Shown here: positions 43,400 through 52,449 of the stretch, one piece after another | How positions within the stretch are numbered: the first letter of the stretch is position 1 | Layout of the letters: every line of letters begins with the position of its first letter | From: Bacillus sp. NEB1478 | GTDB taxonomy: Bacteria > Bacillota > Bacilli > Bacillales > Fictibacillaceae | Reading direction: 5' to 3' | DNA length: 64,000 nt | NCBI RefSeq assembly: GCF_031582965.1 | Contig: NZ_CP134049.1 | Location: 2,852,001 to 2,916,000, forward strand | Made by a program: the position numbers and the translations under genes | Notes under the pieces: generated by a model | Told to the model about the DNA's origin: nothing | Databases searched by the model: none | Seen by the model: the letters and a program-made list of their open reading frames with translations, nothing else

Positions 43400-45085
43400 C
43401 TATTCTTCTATAAAAGGTGTCTCACGCAAATGCTGTGTATGTTCAAATAAGACATGTGAGAAATGATCGTAATCTACCCATTTAAAAGGGATCAGAAGTT
43501 GAATATCATTCTGCTTATTGTAGATTTGTACATGTTTTTTATTGTATTTCACTTTTTTAATATCTTGAATCTTTATAGCTTTGCTCGCCTTCCCTTTCGT
43601 AACCACGACATCGTGTCCTACAACCATCACTTTGCTGCGTTTCTTTTTCCAAAGCTCATAAGCGGTTAGAAGAAGACCGATTACCGTAAATCCAATCGAG
43701 ATATAAATCCCCTCATCTATACCGTCAAAAATCATTCTTCCCCAGTGCGTAATGAGGATTGCATAAAAGAACCACAAGCCCTTTGGCAATTTCGGTGAAC
43801 TCATATAATGAATCTCTTCATGATATTTTTGGCTTAACTCTTCGCGCCTGGAAAAGAAATCTTCTTTATGCTCAGATAAGGTCTTCGATTTCAGCTCAAC
43901 AAAGTCTGTGTATGTTCCTTCCCATATATGAGCGGTGTCATCACCGTCTTCCAAAGAAAATCCACCGACCCATCCAACATAATCCGTATTACCTTCTTTG
44001 AAACTCATCAAATAATAACGAATTGGCTGTCCGTATTGATTTTCCGTTTCAATCGAATCTACTATATTAATTTGTTCTGGAAACTTTCCTATCATTTGAT
44101 CTTCATCATCCCGAAGATAAACGATATGTGTCAGCAGTTTTGATTTCGCGATTAGAGGCTGTTTGCCCTCTTTTATAGGAAATAAATGCTCTTTATTACT
44201 TGATTTCAAATCCCAGTAAATCATCTCTGCACTCTCTAAATCTGCAGCTAGCTTGGATAGAATTGACTTATCGAAATCAAGATTCTTTTCCATACAAATG
44301 TGTACTGCTTTTGCAGCGATAACGGGATCTTGAAAGTTTGTCGCCTCTTTTAAATAGTCCTCGGTATCGGCCGTAAAATAATAGTTTGTGAGTTGAAGAA
44401 GCAGATTCATATTATAGCGGAGTTTAAAATAGTCTTCTTTCCAAGATGTGTACACGTATTTCGCTTGATAATCTTTGTCATACGAAAGATATTCTGTCCT
44501 CAGATTCTCGTAGTCTTTTAATAACGAAGGCAGTACGGTTTGTTTCTTGTAACCCGGCTCAACCCCGGATTCATTGATTGCGAGAATAAAATCATACATC
44601 ATGTATTTATAATGAGGAGAATTTAATTTATCCATAACTTTATCAACCACATTACGTACAAAGACAGGGTATTCACAGAGCTGTTCGACTGGCAGAATTA
44701 CTTCCTCTTCTTGTATTAACTTTGCGATTTTATCTTCAATTTCAAAAAAGATCTCTTCATCTTCAGTAACTAAAAATAATTCCAACGCTCTTACTTTTGC
44801 ATCAGGTGATAGTTTGTCAAAATACTTAATTAAATGTTCGACTACTTCAGGCATTGCATAGTCACACACAAAATCTGTTAAGTAATAAGACGGCTGATCC
44901 CACACATCAACCGGATCAGGGAAAGAGCTTGCAGCTGTCTCAACCACTTCTTTTAACAGGTCCACTCTGACTTCCAAATCTGGTGTTTCTTTATATTCAA
45001 ATAAAGCACCCAGTGCTTCAAAGCGTTTTTCAGGGTCTTGGCTCTTCGTTTTTCTCAGCATATTTCTAAACTTTAATTCGTTCAT
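43400..45085 (-). CDS. Unrecognised 561-residue helical repeat and membrane protein
   Basis: I do not recognise this protein. Residues 1-300 form an acidic helical array resembling HEAT-like repeats (DPEKRFEALGALFEYKETPD and similar units). A middle beta-rich region with YYLMSFKEGNTDYVGWVGG follows. One or two membrane helices near 445-485 precede a C-terminal domain with VVVTKGKASKAIKIQDIKKVKY that recalls a PH-like fold. Upstream and downstream neighbours are unrelated. A scaffolding role at the membrane is plausible but inferred. Confidence 0.72.
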   Translation of the reverse strand: MNELKFRNMLRKTKSQDPEKRFEALGALFEYKETPDLEVRVDLLKEVVETAASSFPDPVDVWDQPSYYLTDFVCDYAMPEVVEHLIKYFDKLSPDAKVRALELFLVTEDEEIFFEIEDKIAKLIQEEEVILPVEQLCEYPVFVRNVVDKVMDKLNSPHYKYMMYDFILAINESGVEPGYKKQTVLPSLLKDYENLRTEYLSYDKDYQAKYVYTSWKEDYFKLRYNMNLLLQLTNYYFTADTEDYLKEATNFQDPVIAAKAVHICMEKNLDFDKSILSKLAADLESAEMIYWDLKSSNKEHLFPIKEGKQPLIAKSKLLTHIVYLRDDEDQMIGKFPEQINIVDSIETENQYGQPIRYYLMSFKEGNTDYVGWVGGFSLEDGDDTAHIWEGTYTDFVELKSKTLSEHKEDFFSRREELSQKYHEEIHYMSSPKLPKGLWFFYAILITHWGRMIFDGIDEGIYISIGFTVIGLLLTAYELWKKKRSKVMVVGHDVVVTKGKASKAIKIQDIKKVKYNKKHVQIYNKQNDIQLLIPFKWVDYDHFSHVLFEHTQHLRETPFIEE

Positions 45086-45250
45086 GTTTTCACCTTTTTA
45101 GTAAGATTTTCTTTATAAAATAGAAGGATTCGATTTATTCTAATTGATAAAAAAAGGAAATACAATGGCTTTTTATCTGTATCTTAAAATAATTAATAGC
45201 GGAGTCTAGTGATTGCCTGAACAGCTTTATATACATTCATTAAAACAGGA

Positions 45251-45279
45251 AAAACCCTAAATAAAGAGCTTAGGGTTTT
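45251..45279 (-). terminator. Terminator of the sigma/anti-sigma operon
   Basis: AAAACCCTAA (45251-45260) pairs with TTAGGGTTTT (45270-45279), just past the DUF4179 gene on its strand. Confidence 0.85.
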
Positions 45280-45285
45280 TAAAAA

Positions 45286-46602
45286 TTATTTTATTTTTAC
45301 TTTAAATGCCTCATCATAATAAACTTTATTTGGATTAACGACTTTTAGTTCCTTGTTTAAAATATGCCCGTCAAAAACTAGAACGGATTCTTTTCCTTTT
45401 GGAGCAATCTTGCTTTCTTCTAGATTTCTAAAATATTCTTTGCCATCTTCGTCAACTAAAAACATTGGTAGATATTGATTGATCGGATATTCTGAAGAGA
45501 AGTAAACGTACGTTTTGTTCCCTTGCTCAATTGTTTTCGTAATGGTTAAGTTTCTTTGATTATCTAATGGGATGGTCGTCGCGCCTTTTATGTTTAAAAG
45601 AGTTCCATTACTTATATCATATCCGCTATGAGATTTATTTACATTAAACGGAATGACAGTAATTGAATCATGCAGGTTCCCTGTATTTTCATAATAACTT
45701 CTAACGGACATAGTTCCAGAAGCACTCTCTTTTGTGTCACCACTGACCCATTTGATTGTTTCTCCGTTATGATCTACTACTATGAAATTAAGCATAGGGT
45801 TACTAGTGCTAACTTCACCTTCTAAGAGTATTCTCAATGGCGTAACCGTTACCTCTTCTAATTTTGTTTGAGAATCAATAAATGGCAAAGCTTTATTTAC
45901 TGAGAATTCATTCGTATAACTCTTTACTTTTTCAGTTTTAATCGGGAGTTCAAAATTCCATTTACCATGGAAAGGTCCATCTATACCTCCTAAGCGATCC
46001 AATTGTAAAAGGAGAGTAAATTTCTCTGGAAGCCTGCTTACATTAACATTCGCATCTTCATCTCGCCAATTCAAAGTTTCTGGTGTGATGAGAAAACGAG
46101 TGGTACCTTCGTACATTTTATGTTCTTTATCTTTAAATTCACCAAACTCATTACTCGAACTTACCCAGCCTTGTTTTTTGTTATTTATAAATGCGTCTGT
46201 GAAGAGGTATGGTTTGGTTTGAAACGCATCCTGACCTTCAACTTTATAAGAAACCAAGAGTTCTACTCCATCAAAGACAGTGTTTGTTATCGTAACTTTT
46301 GTCCCGTTGCTTTCTTTTGTGTAAGGTGTTGGATCCATTACTTTTTCGTAATTTGAATTTAAATGAAAATGTTTTTGGATGGACTGAATAATAGGAATAT
46401 CATCTGCAAAAGTGTCTAGGTTAAGGAACGTTGCTGCACAAATAGCTACAATTGAGGCAGCGACGATTCGTTTCCTATTTCCTTTTCTTCTTTCAGGAAG
46501 ATTTTCTAATGTGCTTTTAATTTTCTCTTCTGTTCGATGCGGAATAACAACTTTTCCATGTGAAATACGATTTCTAAGTTTTTCATCAAATAAGTTCTCC
46601 AT
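45286..46602 (-). CDS. DUF4179 membrane protein, probable anti-sigma factor
   Basis: A 438-residue single-pass membrane protein. About 45 cytoplasmic residues precede a membrane helix (RIVAASIVAICAATFLNL) and a large extracytoplasmic DUF4179 region, with a DUF5643-like C-terminus. Genes of this type pair with ECF sigma factors and hold them inactive. It starts directly at the end of the sigma factor gene (TAG followed by ATG), confirming one transcript. The signal it senses is unknown. Confidence 0.85.
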   Translation of the reverse strand: MENLFDEKLRNRISHGKVVIPHRTEEKIKSTLENLPERRKGNRKRIVAASIVAICAATFLNLDTFADDIPIIQSIQKHFHLNSNYEKVMDPTPYTKESNGTKVTITNTVFDGVELLVSYKVEGQDAFQTKPYLFTDAFINNKKQGWVSSSNEFGEFKDKEHKMYEGTTRFLITPETLNWRDEDANVNVSRLPEKFTLLLQLDRLGGIDGPFHGKWNFELPIKTEKVKSYTNEFSVNKALPFIDSQTKLEEVTVTPLRILLEGEVSTSNPMLNFIVVDHNGETIKWVSGDTKESASGTMSVRSYYENTGNLHDSITVIPFNVNKSHSGYDISNGTLLNIKGATTIPLDNQRNLTITKTIEQGNKTYVYFSSEYPINQYLPMFLVDEDGKEYFRNLEESKIAPKGKESVLVFDGHILNKELKVVNPNKVYYDEAFKVKIK

Positions 46603-47163
46603 CTAATCACGCCCCTTATTTTCATCAATGATTTGAAGAAGTTTTTGCAAGGTTGATCTGGCCGTTGAAAGTCTGGATCTAACCGTACCTTCAGGAATCT
46701 TTAATAATTTTGAAATTTCTTTTGTTGTTATATCTTCATAATAAAAAAGGACAGTCACCAAACGGAGTTCTTCTTTTAATGAATAAATCGCATCTTGCAC
46801 ATCCAAGTCTTTATAAGAATCTTCATATCCCCCAAATTCTCTATTCATATTGTCTAGCGAAATCACTTTCTTCTTTGCCCTTAATGTGTCATTGCACTGG
46901 TTAATCAAAATTCGTATCAACCACGTTTTGAAATACAGATTCTTTTTCAACCGTCCGATTTTTTCGTATGCTTTCATGATGGTCATTTGAATGGCATCTT
47001 CCGCGTCTGCCTGATTTTTCAGCATCGCCATTGCTACTCGATATAAGTTTGTTTTATTTTCATGAATTAAGAAGATAAATGCGTCTTTGTCACCCTTTTT
47101 CGCTAACGCCACTCTGTCTGTTACTACCTTTACTCTTTCAAAACTTATGGCCATCTCTTTCAC
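46603..47163 (-). CDS. ECF RNA polymerase sigma factor
   Basis: A 186-residue sigma-70 family ECF factor. Region 2 contains MLKNQADAEDAIQMTIMKAYEKI and FKTWLIRILINQC, and region 4 contains YEDITTKEISKLLKIPEGTVRSRLSTAR. It is the first gene of the pair with the DUF4179 anti-sigma factor. The start is a GTG with GGGGGG upstream; an ATG three codons later is possible. Such factors typically activate their own promoter and cell-envelope genes. Confidence 0.88.
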   Translation of the reverse strand: MKEMAISFERVKVVTDRVALAKKGDKDAFIFLIHENKTNLYRVAMAMLKNQADAEDAIQMTIMKAYEKIGRLKKNLYFKTWLIRILINQCNDTLRAKKKVISLDNMNREFGGYEDSYKDLDVQDAIYSLKEELRLVTVLFYYEDITTKEISKLLKIPEGTVRSRLSTARSTLQKLLQIIDENKGRD

Positions 47164-47240
47164 ACGTTCCCCCCCCTTTCACTGTGCACATTAGATGGAT
47201 GAGCATGTCATTTTGTTCAACTTTTTTTATCAGTAATAAA

Positions 47241-47266
47241 AAAAGAGCTGCTAAAGCAACCCTTTT
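47241..47266 (-). terminator. Terminator of the GNAT gene
   Basis: On the minus strand AAAAGGGTTGC and GCAGCTCTTTT pair with two G-U pairs around TTTA, followed by T. Confidence 0.75.
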
Positions 47267-47272
47267 CTCGAT

Positions 47273-47830
47273 TTAAAACACTTTTGCATATACACATGTA
47301 TCCCTTAAAGACGAATCTGTTGCAAGTGAATCATTACGCAAGATGCCTTCTAGTGTAAAACCTAATCGCTCAGGTATCGCCGCACTCTTCTTATTCCGTA
47401 CATCACACCTAATCTCGATACGGCGTGCCTTTAATTCGTCTACTGCAAATTCTGTTATTCCTTGCACAGCTTCTGTTACATATCCTTTGCCAGTATGCCG
47501 GCTGTCCGCCCAATAGCCGATTTCAAACTTTGGAACATCCCAATTGATCCGGTGCAGACCAGACGAGGCGACCAGCTCGCCTGTTTCTTTTAAAAAGACG
47601 AGCAGACGCAGATCTTCTCTATTTAAAAATTTCGTGTGTGCTCCTCTGATGTTTGCTTCTACATCATCTTCCGTTTGGTCGATGTTAGCAAAATGCATCC
47701 ATGGCTTCAACTCGTTAAGTGAAGCGTTGATTGATTCATATACGGCCTTACCATCACCAGGCATTGGCATGCGGATCAGCAGTCTATCAGTTGTGAATTC
47801 TGCTGGAAAGTCTAGCAGGATTGGATTCAT
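47273..47830 (-). CDS. GNAT acetyltransferase
   Basis: A 185-residue RimJ/RimL-type acetyltransferase. It contains EFTTDRLLIRMPMPGDG, IGYWADSRHTGKGYVTEAVQGITEFA and the ending ERLGFTLEGILRNDS. The ATG at 47830 with CGGAGG six bases upstream marks the start. A longer in-frame reading overlapping the ECF41 stop codon by four bases is possible but would add 55 residues with no acetyltransferase features. The gene lies downstream of the ECF41-type factor. Confidence 0.85.
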   Translation of the reverse strand: MNPILLDFPAEFTTDRLLIRMPMPGDGKAVYESINASLNELKPWMHFANIDQTEDDVEANIRGAHTKFLNREDLRLLVFLKETGELVASSGLHRINWDVPKFEIGYWADSRHTGKGYVTEAVQGITEFAVDELKARRIEIRCDVRNKKSAAIPERLGFTLEGILRNDSLATDSSLRDTCVYAKVF

Positions 47831-47991
47831 TGTGTGCCTCCGAGTTGAGTCTTCATTATCATTTAGAATAGTTTCTAGATTCGTGTCATTTTTCTTTATT
47901 TCAATTGGCTTAAAGAGCGTAAAGCCACTCTTTTTCCTTGAACGCATTTTTGGTAGATAACGAGCTTGAATGAATATTTGTTTTTGAATCT

Positions 47992-48876
47992 TCATTGTTG
48001 CACCTGTTTCACATGTGCAAGTTTTTCCGGGTTCACGATAAAATACAGATCTTGGATTGTTTCATTTTGTACATTGAACGAAATAACACCGTACAATCGA
48101 CCATCCAAGAAGATGAGCATTCCAGGTCCCCCATTTACCTGTTGAAGGGTATATGTGATTTCCTGCGTTGTTTTCGCCATAATTCCCATACAAAAACGAG
48201 CAATTCGTTCAGCACCCAAAATTGGCAATAGTGCCGCTTTTGTTTTTCCACCGCCATCTGATAGAAGTTTCGCATCCACTGCCAGTAAACGTAATAATGT
48301 GCTGACATCGCCAGACATTATAGCCTTAACGAATTGTTCTGTTATGGTCACAGCTTTTTCAGATGGAGCTTTGTTGTATTCCGGATGAGCACCCAATGCC
48401 TTCTTCGCTCTCAGAAAAATTTGTCTGCAATTCGCACTCGTTTTTCCGACGACATCAGCAATGTCTTCGTAATTGTATTGCAGCACTTCTCTTAAAAGAA
48501 ACACGGCACGCTCGGTTTCTGAAAGTTGTTCTAATAAAAGCAAATAAGCTGTGGAAATCGATTCTTTCATGACATACTTGTTTGCTGGATCTGAATCCAG
48601 CTTCTCATTCACAATTGGTTCAGGCAGCCAGGGTCCTACGTAAGTTTCCCGTTTCTTTCTGGCTGACTTTAACTCATCGATACATCGGTTCGTTACGATT
48701 TTACAAAGATATGCTTTCACATTTTTAACGTTTTCGATCGATACTTCATTCAGTGTGATATACGCATCCTGTACAATATCTTCTGCATCCTGAACACTGC
48801 CCAGCATGCGATACGCCAGTGAAAATAACAATGGCTGATAGGATGTAAAGAGATTTACAGTACTGGATTCGAGCAT
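47992..48876 (-). CDS. ECF41-type sigma factor with SnoaL-like C-terminus
   Basis: A 294-residue ECF factor. Region 2 reads YRMLGSVQDAEDIVQDAYITLNE and region 4 YEDIADVVGKTSANCRQIFLRAK. The linker carries YVGPWLPEPIV and the extra C-terminal domain ends FIVNPEKLAHV. These two motifs and the SnoaL-like extension define ECF41, which is controlled by its own C-terminus instead of an anti-sigma factor. Its start lies two bases after the stop codon of an FAD oxidoreductase, fitting the known linkage of ECF41 to oxidoreductases. Confidence 0.88.
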   Translation of the reverse strand: MLESSTVNLFTSYQPLLFSLAYRMLGSVQDAEDIVQDAYITLNEVSIENVKNVKAYLCKIVTNRCIDELKSARKKRETYVGPWLPEPIVNEKLDSDPANKYVMKESISTAYLLLLEQLSETERAVFLLREVLQYNYEDIADVVGKTSANCRQIFLRAKKALGAHPEYNKAPSEKAVTITEQFVKAIMSGDVSTLLRLLAVDAKLLSDGGGKTKAALLPILGAERIARFCMGIMAKTTQEITYTLQQVNGGPGMLIFLDGRLYGVISFNVQNETIQDLYFIVNPEKLAHVKQVQQ

Positions 48877-48878
48877 AT

Positions 48879-50180
48879 TTAAGCTTCCTTTCTTATCTTA
48901 GTTAAAGCGAATTGCTGAATGATTTTATCGGAGGCACGTTTGGCACTCGCAAATGCTGCGTCCACCAACATTTCTCCATGCCCCATTCCATCTCCTGCCA
49001 TATATAGGCCTGGAATTTCAGACACTGCAGGATCCAAAAACGATGTGTGTACCGCAGCAGTGTTTTGAACAACGGTGATATGAGGTAAAAATTGACGCGC
49101 TGTTACTTCGTCTCTCCACCCAGGCTGCATGAGATCCATAATTTGTTCCAGCTCTTGTTCAACTGCTTTCACGTTCACTTCTTTTTCGCTTCCAAGGTAT
49201 TTCAGAACATTTATAACAACAGAACCATCATCCGTTAATTTCGCTGCACGTGACTGGTTGGTAAATAAAATGTGCTGGTCAATCCCAATCGCAAAATTTT
49301 GACTTGGCATAGGAAGCTTTTTCAGAACAACGTCCAGGCAAGCCGCATAAAGAGGCATCGATTTTTCTTTCCACACATGAAGAGAAGAATGTTCTGCCCC
49401 TTTAACAAGTTTGTTCGCTTGATTTGGCCCCGTCGTTACTATTACGAATGGAGCTTCTATCTGGTCTTCATCATTAAAATAAACATGATGGCTGCCATTT
49501 TCATATTCAATCGCTGAAACCGATTTTTGTGTATGAATGATGACTCCCGATTTTAGCGCTTTATCTCGGAGGCTAACGACCATTGACTGCCAACCGCCGT
49601 CTACATAAGTGACACCTTTCAATCCTAGCTGTAACTGCTTAAGTACTGCACTGGCAAGTAAACGTTCAAAATCAATACCATACGTTGCCGTTCGGCATAA
49701 AGCATAAAAGATGTGACGGACCATCGGATCTTTAATCTCACTTTCTGCCCATTCCCGCAAGCTGATATGCGGTATCTTTTCAGGAGTCAGCTTTTGCAAT
49801 TGAATCATCATTTTACCCAGTTCCATTTTCCCGGACCAGGATAATAATCGTGTTGTAAAGAGCGATGTTAAAGAGCCAGGCAGAGCATGCAGCTTGCCAT
49901 TCCAGATCGCATTCCCTTTCGCATCTGGGGTTCCGCCAGATACAGTCACACCTAATTCTTTCAAAATCTTTTCTGCCTCTCCCCCCTTGTAAATCGCATG
50001 TGCCCCAAGGTTCAGCATCGCACCATTTTTCTTTACGGATTGGGCACGCCCGCCAACTTCTTTTCCTTTTTCATAAACGGCAACAGATAAACCAGCTTTC
50101 GCTAAATAGATAGAAGCCGTCAATCCAGAAATCCCTCCGCCAACAATTGCCACATCAAATGTATTCAAATGAATCACCAC
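48879..50180 (-). CDS. FAD-dependent oxidoreductase (amine oxidase/phytoene desaturase-like)
   Basis: A 433-residue flavoprotein with the FAD-binding motif DVAIVGGGISGLTASIYLAKAG near residue 8 and EKGKEVGGRAQSV just after, and a C-terminal flavin segment PGLYMAGDGMGHGEMLVDAAFAS. The fold is that of amine oxidases and carotenoid desaturases. It precedes the ECF41 gene and is probably its target or partner. No carotenoid genes are nearby, so the substrate is open. Its ATG at 50180 has a modest ribosome site. Confidence 0.88.
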   Translation of the reverse strand: MVIHLNTFDVAIVGGGISGLTASIYLAKAGLSVAVYEKGKEVGGRAQSVKKNGAMLNLGAHAIYKGGEAEKILKELGVTVSGGTPDAKGNAIWNGKLHALPGSLTSLFTTRLLSWSGKMELGKMMIQLQKLTPEKIPHISLREWAESEIKDPMVRHIFYALCRTATYGIDFERLLASAVLKQLQLGLKGVTYVDGGWQSMVVSLRDKALKSGVIIHTQKSVSAIEYENGSHHVYFNDEDQIEAPFVIVTTGPNQANKLVKGAEHSSLHVWKEKSMPLYAACLDVVLKKLPMPSQNFAIGIDQHILFTNQSRAAKLTDDGSVVINVLKYLGSEKEVNVKAVEQELEQIMDLMQPGWRDEVTARQFLPHITVVQNTAAVHTSFLDPAVSEIPGLYMAGDGMGHGEMLVDAAFASAKRASDKIIQQFALTKIRKEA

Positions 50181-50483
50181 TTTCTGATTTTATAAACAAG
50201 ACGATAATGGGTTTCATTTTGTGACAAAGTACTTTAATAGAAAAGGCTCTTTCCTATTAAATATGAGAGCTATGAGCTTCAGGGGCATTATTGTAACTGC
50301 TTAATTGGAAGGTTGATTGGAGTATAAGGTGCGCAACTCCACGAGAGACTGCCTAATCGTACAATGTCTGAAAAGAGAAAAAATGAACTTCGTTTGATAT
50401 TAAAGTGAAACGGGTATTTATTAATAAAGGCAATTTTCATAATTTTCTGCCTTTTAATCTATTTTTAAAAGAAAGGAGATCAT
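50181..50483. other. Divergent intergenic region
   Basis: This 303-bp gap separates the oxidoreductase and stress protein genes and should contain promoters for both, possibly an ECF41-type promoter. I could not assign one with confidence. No ORF, repeat or hairpin of note was seen. Confidence 0.45.
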
Positions 50484-50948
50484 ATGATGTTATACAGTAA
50501 AATTCTCGTTGCAATTGATGGTTCAGAGGGCAGCATCGAAGCTTTAAGAAACGGTTCTGAGATCGCGAAAAATTCAGGTGCAGAATTAACGCTTCTCCAT
50601 GTTATGCAAGAATCACCTTTGCCACTATATGGCGGTGTTTATCCGCTAAGTGTTGCAAGTACTTCTATGGTTCGTGAAGAAGTAATGGAGGCTGAAAAAG
50701 CGGAACAGACTCATGGTGAGGAGATCTTGCACAAAGCGCAAGCGAAAGTTCCACCTGAAGTTGAGACGAAGACTGCTTTGCTGAATGGAGCTCCGTCTGA
50801 TACCATTTGTGCCTATGCAGAGAAATATAACATCGATCTCATCGTCATTGGAAGCAGAGGATTGACAGGACTGAAGAAATTCGTACTCGGAAGCGTCAGT
50901 CAAAAAGTATTGCATGACGCAAATGTTCCCGTTCTAATTACTAAATAG
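50484..50948 (+). CDS. Universal stress protein (UspA family)
   Basis: A 154-residue Usp-fold protein. It begins YSKILVAIDGSEGSIEALR and has the ATP-binding signature GSRGLTGLKKFVLGSVSQ near residue 125. AAAGGAG precedes the ATG at the right distance. It is a single gene ended by a hairpin. The family helps survival in stress or stationary phase; the exact role here is unknown. Confidence 0.9.
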   Translation: MMLYSKILVAIDGSEGSIEALRNGSEIAKNSGAELTLLHVMQESPLPLYGGVYPLSVASTSMVREEVMEAEKAEQTHGEEILHKAQAKVPPEVETKTALLNGAPSDTICAYAEKYNIDLIVIGSRGLTGLKKFVLGSVSQKVLHDANVPVLITK

Positions 50949-50952
50949 AATA

Positions 50953-50984
50953 GAGCGGACTCCTTATGAGTTCGCTCCTTTTTT
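50953..50984. terminator. Convergent terminator
   Basis: GAGCGGACTC (50953-50962) pairs with GAGTTCGCTC (50968-50977), followed by seven T, between the stress protein and deacetylase genes. Confidence 0.85.
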
Positions 50985-51688
50985 TATTCCACCATCTCAG
51001 AAACCTTTTTAAATTTGTAGCCCTTCGCTTTTAAACTGTCTACTATATCTTTCACAGCTTCTATTGATTCTGTACGAGACCCATACATAACATGCAGTAA
51101 AATAATCGATCCAGGTTCGATGTTTTTGTTCACGTGCTCCACTATTTTTTGGGAGTCAGAAGCAATCTCTGGATAGGAATCAGGTTCAATATTCCAAAGA
51201 ATCGTCTTTCGATTCTGTTTGTCCAAATAACGCGGTAAGCCGACCAGTTTCTTCCCATATGGCGGTCTGAACTCGATCGGTCCTTTGTATCCTGTTTTTT
51301 TGATTAAAGCATCTGTCGTTTCAATTTCATTTTTGATAAAGGTTGGAGTCTTGAGGATCATTCGTTTGTGCGAATAAGAGTGGTTCCCTAGTTCATGACC
51401 TGCCAGCACGATTTTTTCTGCTTCTCCAAAGTTTTCTTTTATCTCTCTTCCCGTTAAAAAGAAGGTCGCCTTAACATCAGCATCTTTCAATATTTTTAAT
51501 ATCTGATCTGTATTCTTTGTCGGACCATCATCAAAAGTAAGGGCAACCACCTTTTCGTCTGTATCCGCTTTTGTGACAAGACCACCGTAAAACTGAAAAT
51601 CTCTCGAGTTGCTTAATATTAAAAGACCATATCCGGCAGCAATAAAAATAACGATAGATACGATGATGATGATTAGAACTTTTTTCAC
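50984..51688 (-). CDS. Polysaccharide deacetylase (NodB family)
   Basis: A 234-residue membrane-anchored deacetylase with an N-terminal helix (VLIIIIVSIVIFIAAGYGLL). The NodB motifs are intact: ALTFDDGPTKN, the His pair in HELGNHSYSH, RPPYGKK and the C-terminal IILLH. It probably removes acetyl groups from peptidoglycan or related polymer outside the membrane. It resembles the PdaA/PgdA group, but the polymer cannot be told from sequence. Confidence 0.9.
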   Translation of the reverse strand: MKKVLIIIIVSIVIFIAAGYGLLILSNSRDFQFYGGLVTKADTDEKVVALTFDDGPTKNTDQILKILKDADVKATFFLTGREIKENFGEAEKIVLAGHELGNHSYSHKRMILKTPTFIKNEIETTDALIKKTGYKGPIEFRPPYGKKLVGLPRYLDKQNRKTILWNIEPDSYPEIASDSQKIVEHVNKNIEPGSIILLHVMYGSRTESIEAVKDIVDSLKAKGYKFKKVSEMVE

Positions 51689-51721
51689 TCCGTTTCACCC
51701 TTTAAAGTATATTAATCCGTT

Positions 51722-52213
51722 TTATTTGTACCAATAGCTCGTTAAATCTGTTGTGACAGACGCATGACCCATTTGACGCAGCATCGCTGTGATATTTCCG
51801 CGGTGGTAAGCGCCATGTGTAACAAGATGCGTCACCATTTCAGAAAGACTCGTTTCTCTTCGTCCTGCCCAAGGAGTATCAAGCACTAACTTTTTATCCA
51901 AATCTTCTTGTTTGGTAAAAAAATCTTTATACCGATTCGATAATTCCGCAAACATTTGATAAATCTCTTCAATGTTTTTCGAATCTGTTTCAACTTTTTC
52001 AATTTCCAGCGCATCACTCATACTAATTCCAGAAATGATGTGGAACCAGAGTTGATCAACAATGTACATATGAGAAACTACCTTTGAAATGGATGGGAAG
52101 ACGCTTTGAATTTCTTTGTGATAAACATCATTGCCAAGCTCCAATAAACGATTAAATATGGTTTGATTAGCCCAAACATGATAATCCAGCATATTTACAT
52201 TATGATGAGTCAT
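51722..52213 (-). CDS. DinB-family protein
   Basis: A 163-residue four-helix bundle of the DinB/YfiT type. The metal-binding His residues lie in VVSHMYIVDQLWFH and near LVTHGAYHRGN. The ATG at 52213 with GGAGGAA upstream is preferred over an ATG five codons before. Members include bacillithiol- or mycothiol-dependent transferases and proteins of unknown role. It stands just upstream of the deacetylase gene, on the same strand. Confidence 0.85.
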   Translation of the reverse strand: MTHHNVNMLDYHVWANQTIFNRLLELGNDVYHKEIQSVFPSISKVVSHMYIVDQLWFHIISGISMSDALEIEKVETDSKNIEEIYQMFAELSNRYKDFFTKQEDLDKKLVLDTPWAGRRETSLSEMVTHLVTHGAYHRGNITAMLRQMGHASVTTDLTSYWYK

Positions 52214-52352
52214 TAATGATTCCTCCATTTAATTCATTCTTCTGCTATTTTTCGACAACATGTTGCATTACCCTTTTTTTGACTTTTTTGAAGGGGTTAA
52301 GTGTGTAGTAAAGAATACAATCTAAAAGGAATTTCGAATAAAGGAGAAAATC

Positions 52353-52379
52353 ATGAGCTCATTTGAACATGACCAGTAA
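52353..52379 (+). other. Possible 8-codon leader ORF
   Basis: AAAGGAGAAAATC precedes an ATG followed by MSSFEHDQ and a stop. It lies about 70 bp upstream of the methyltransferase gene and could be a leader peptide or a gene remnant. Confidence 0.3.
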
Positions 52380-52449
52380 AACCGTCATTCTTGCAGAGGA
52401 CCTCCAATTTTTTTGATTAACTTATTTAAAACAATACGGAGGTGCATGA

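Noticed and set aside
47831..47995. 55-residue N-terminal extension of the GNAT gene, overlapping the ECF41 stop codon by four bases
   Set aside because: A strong CGGAGG site and ATG at 47830 match the normal GNAT start, and the extension has no acetyltransferase features.
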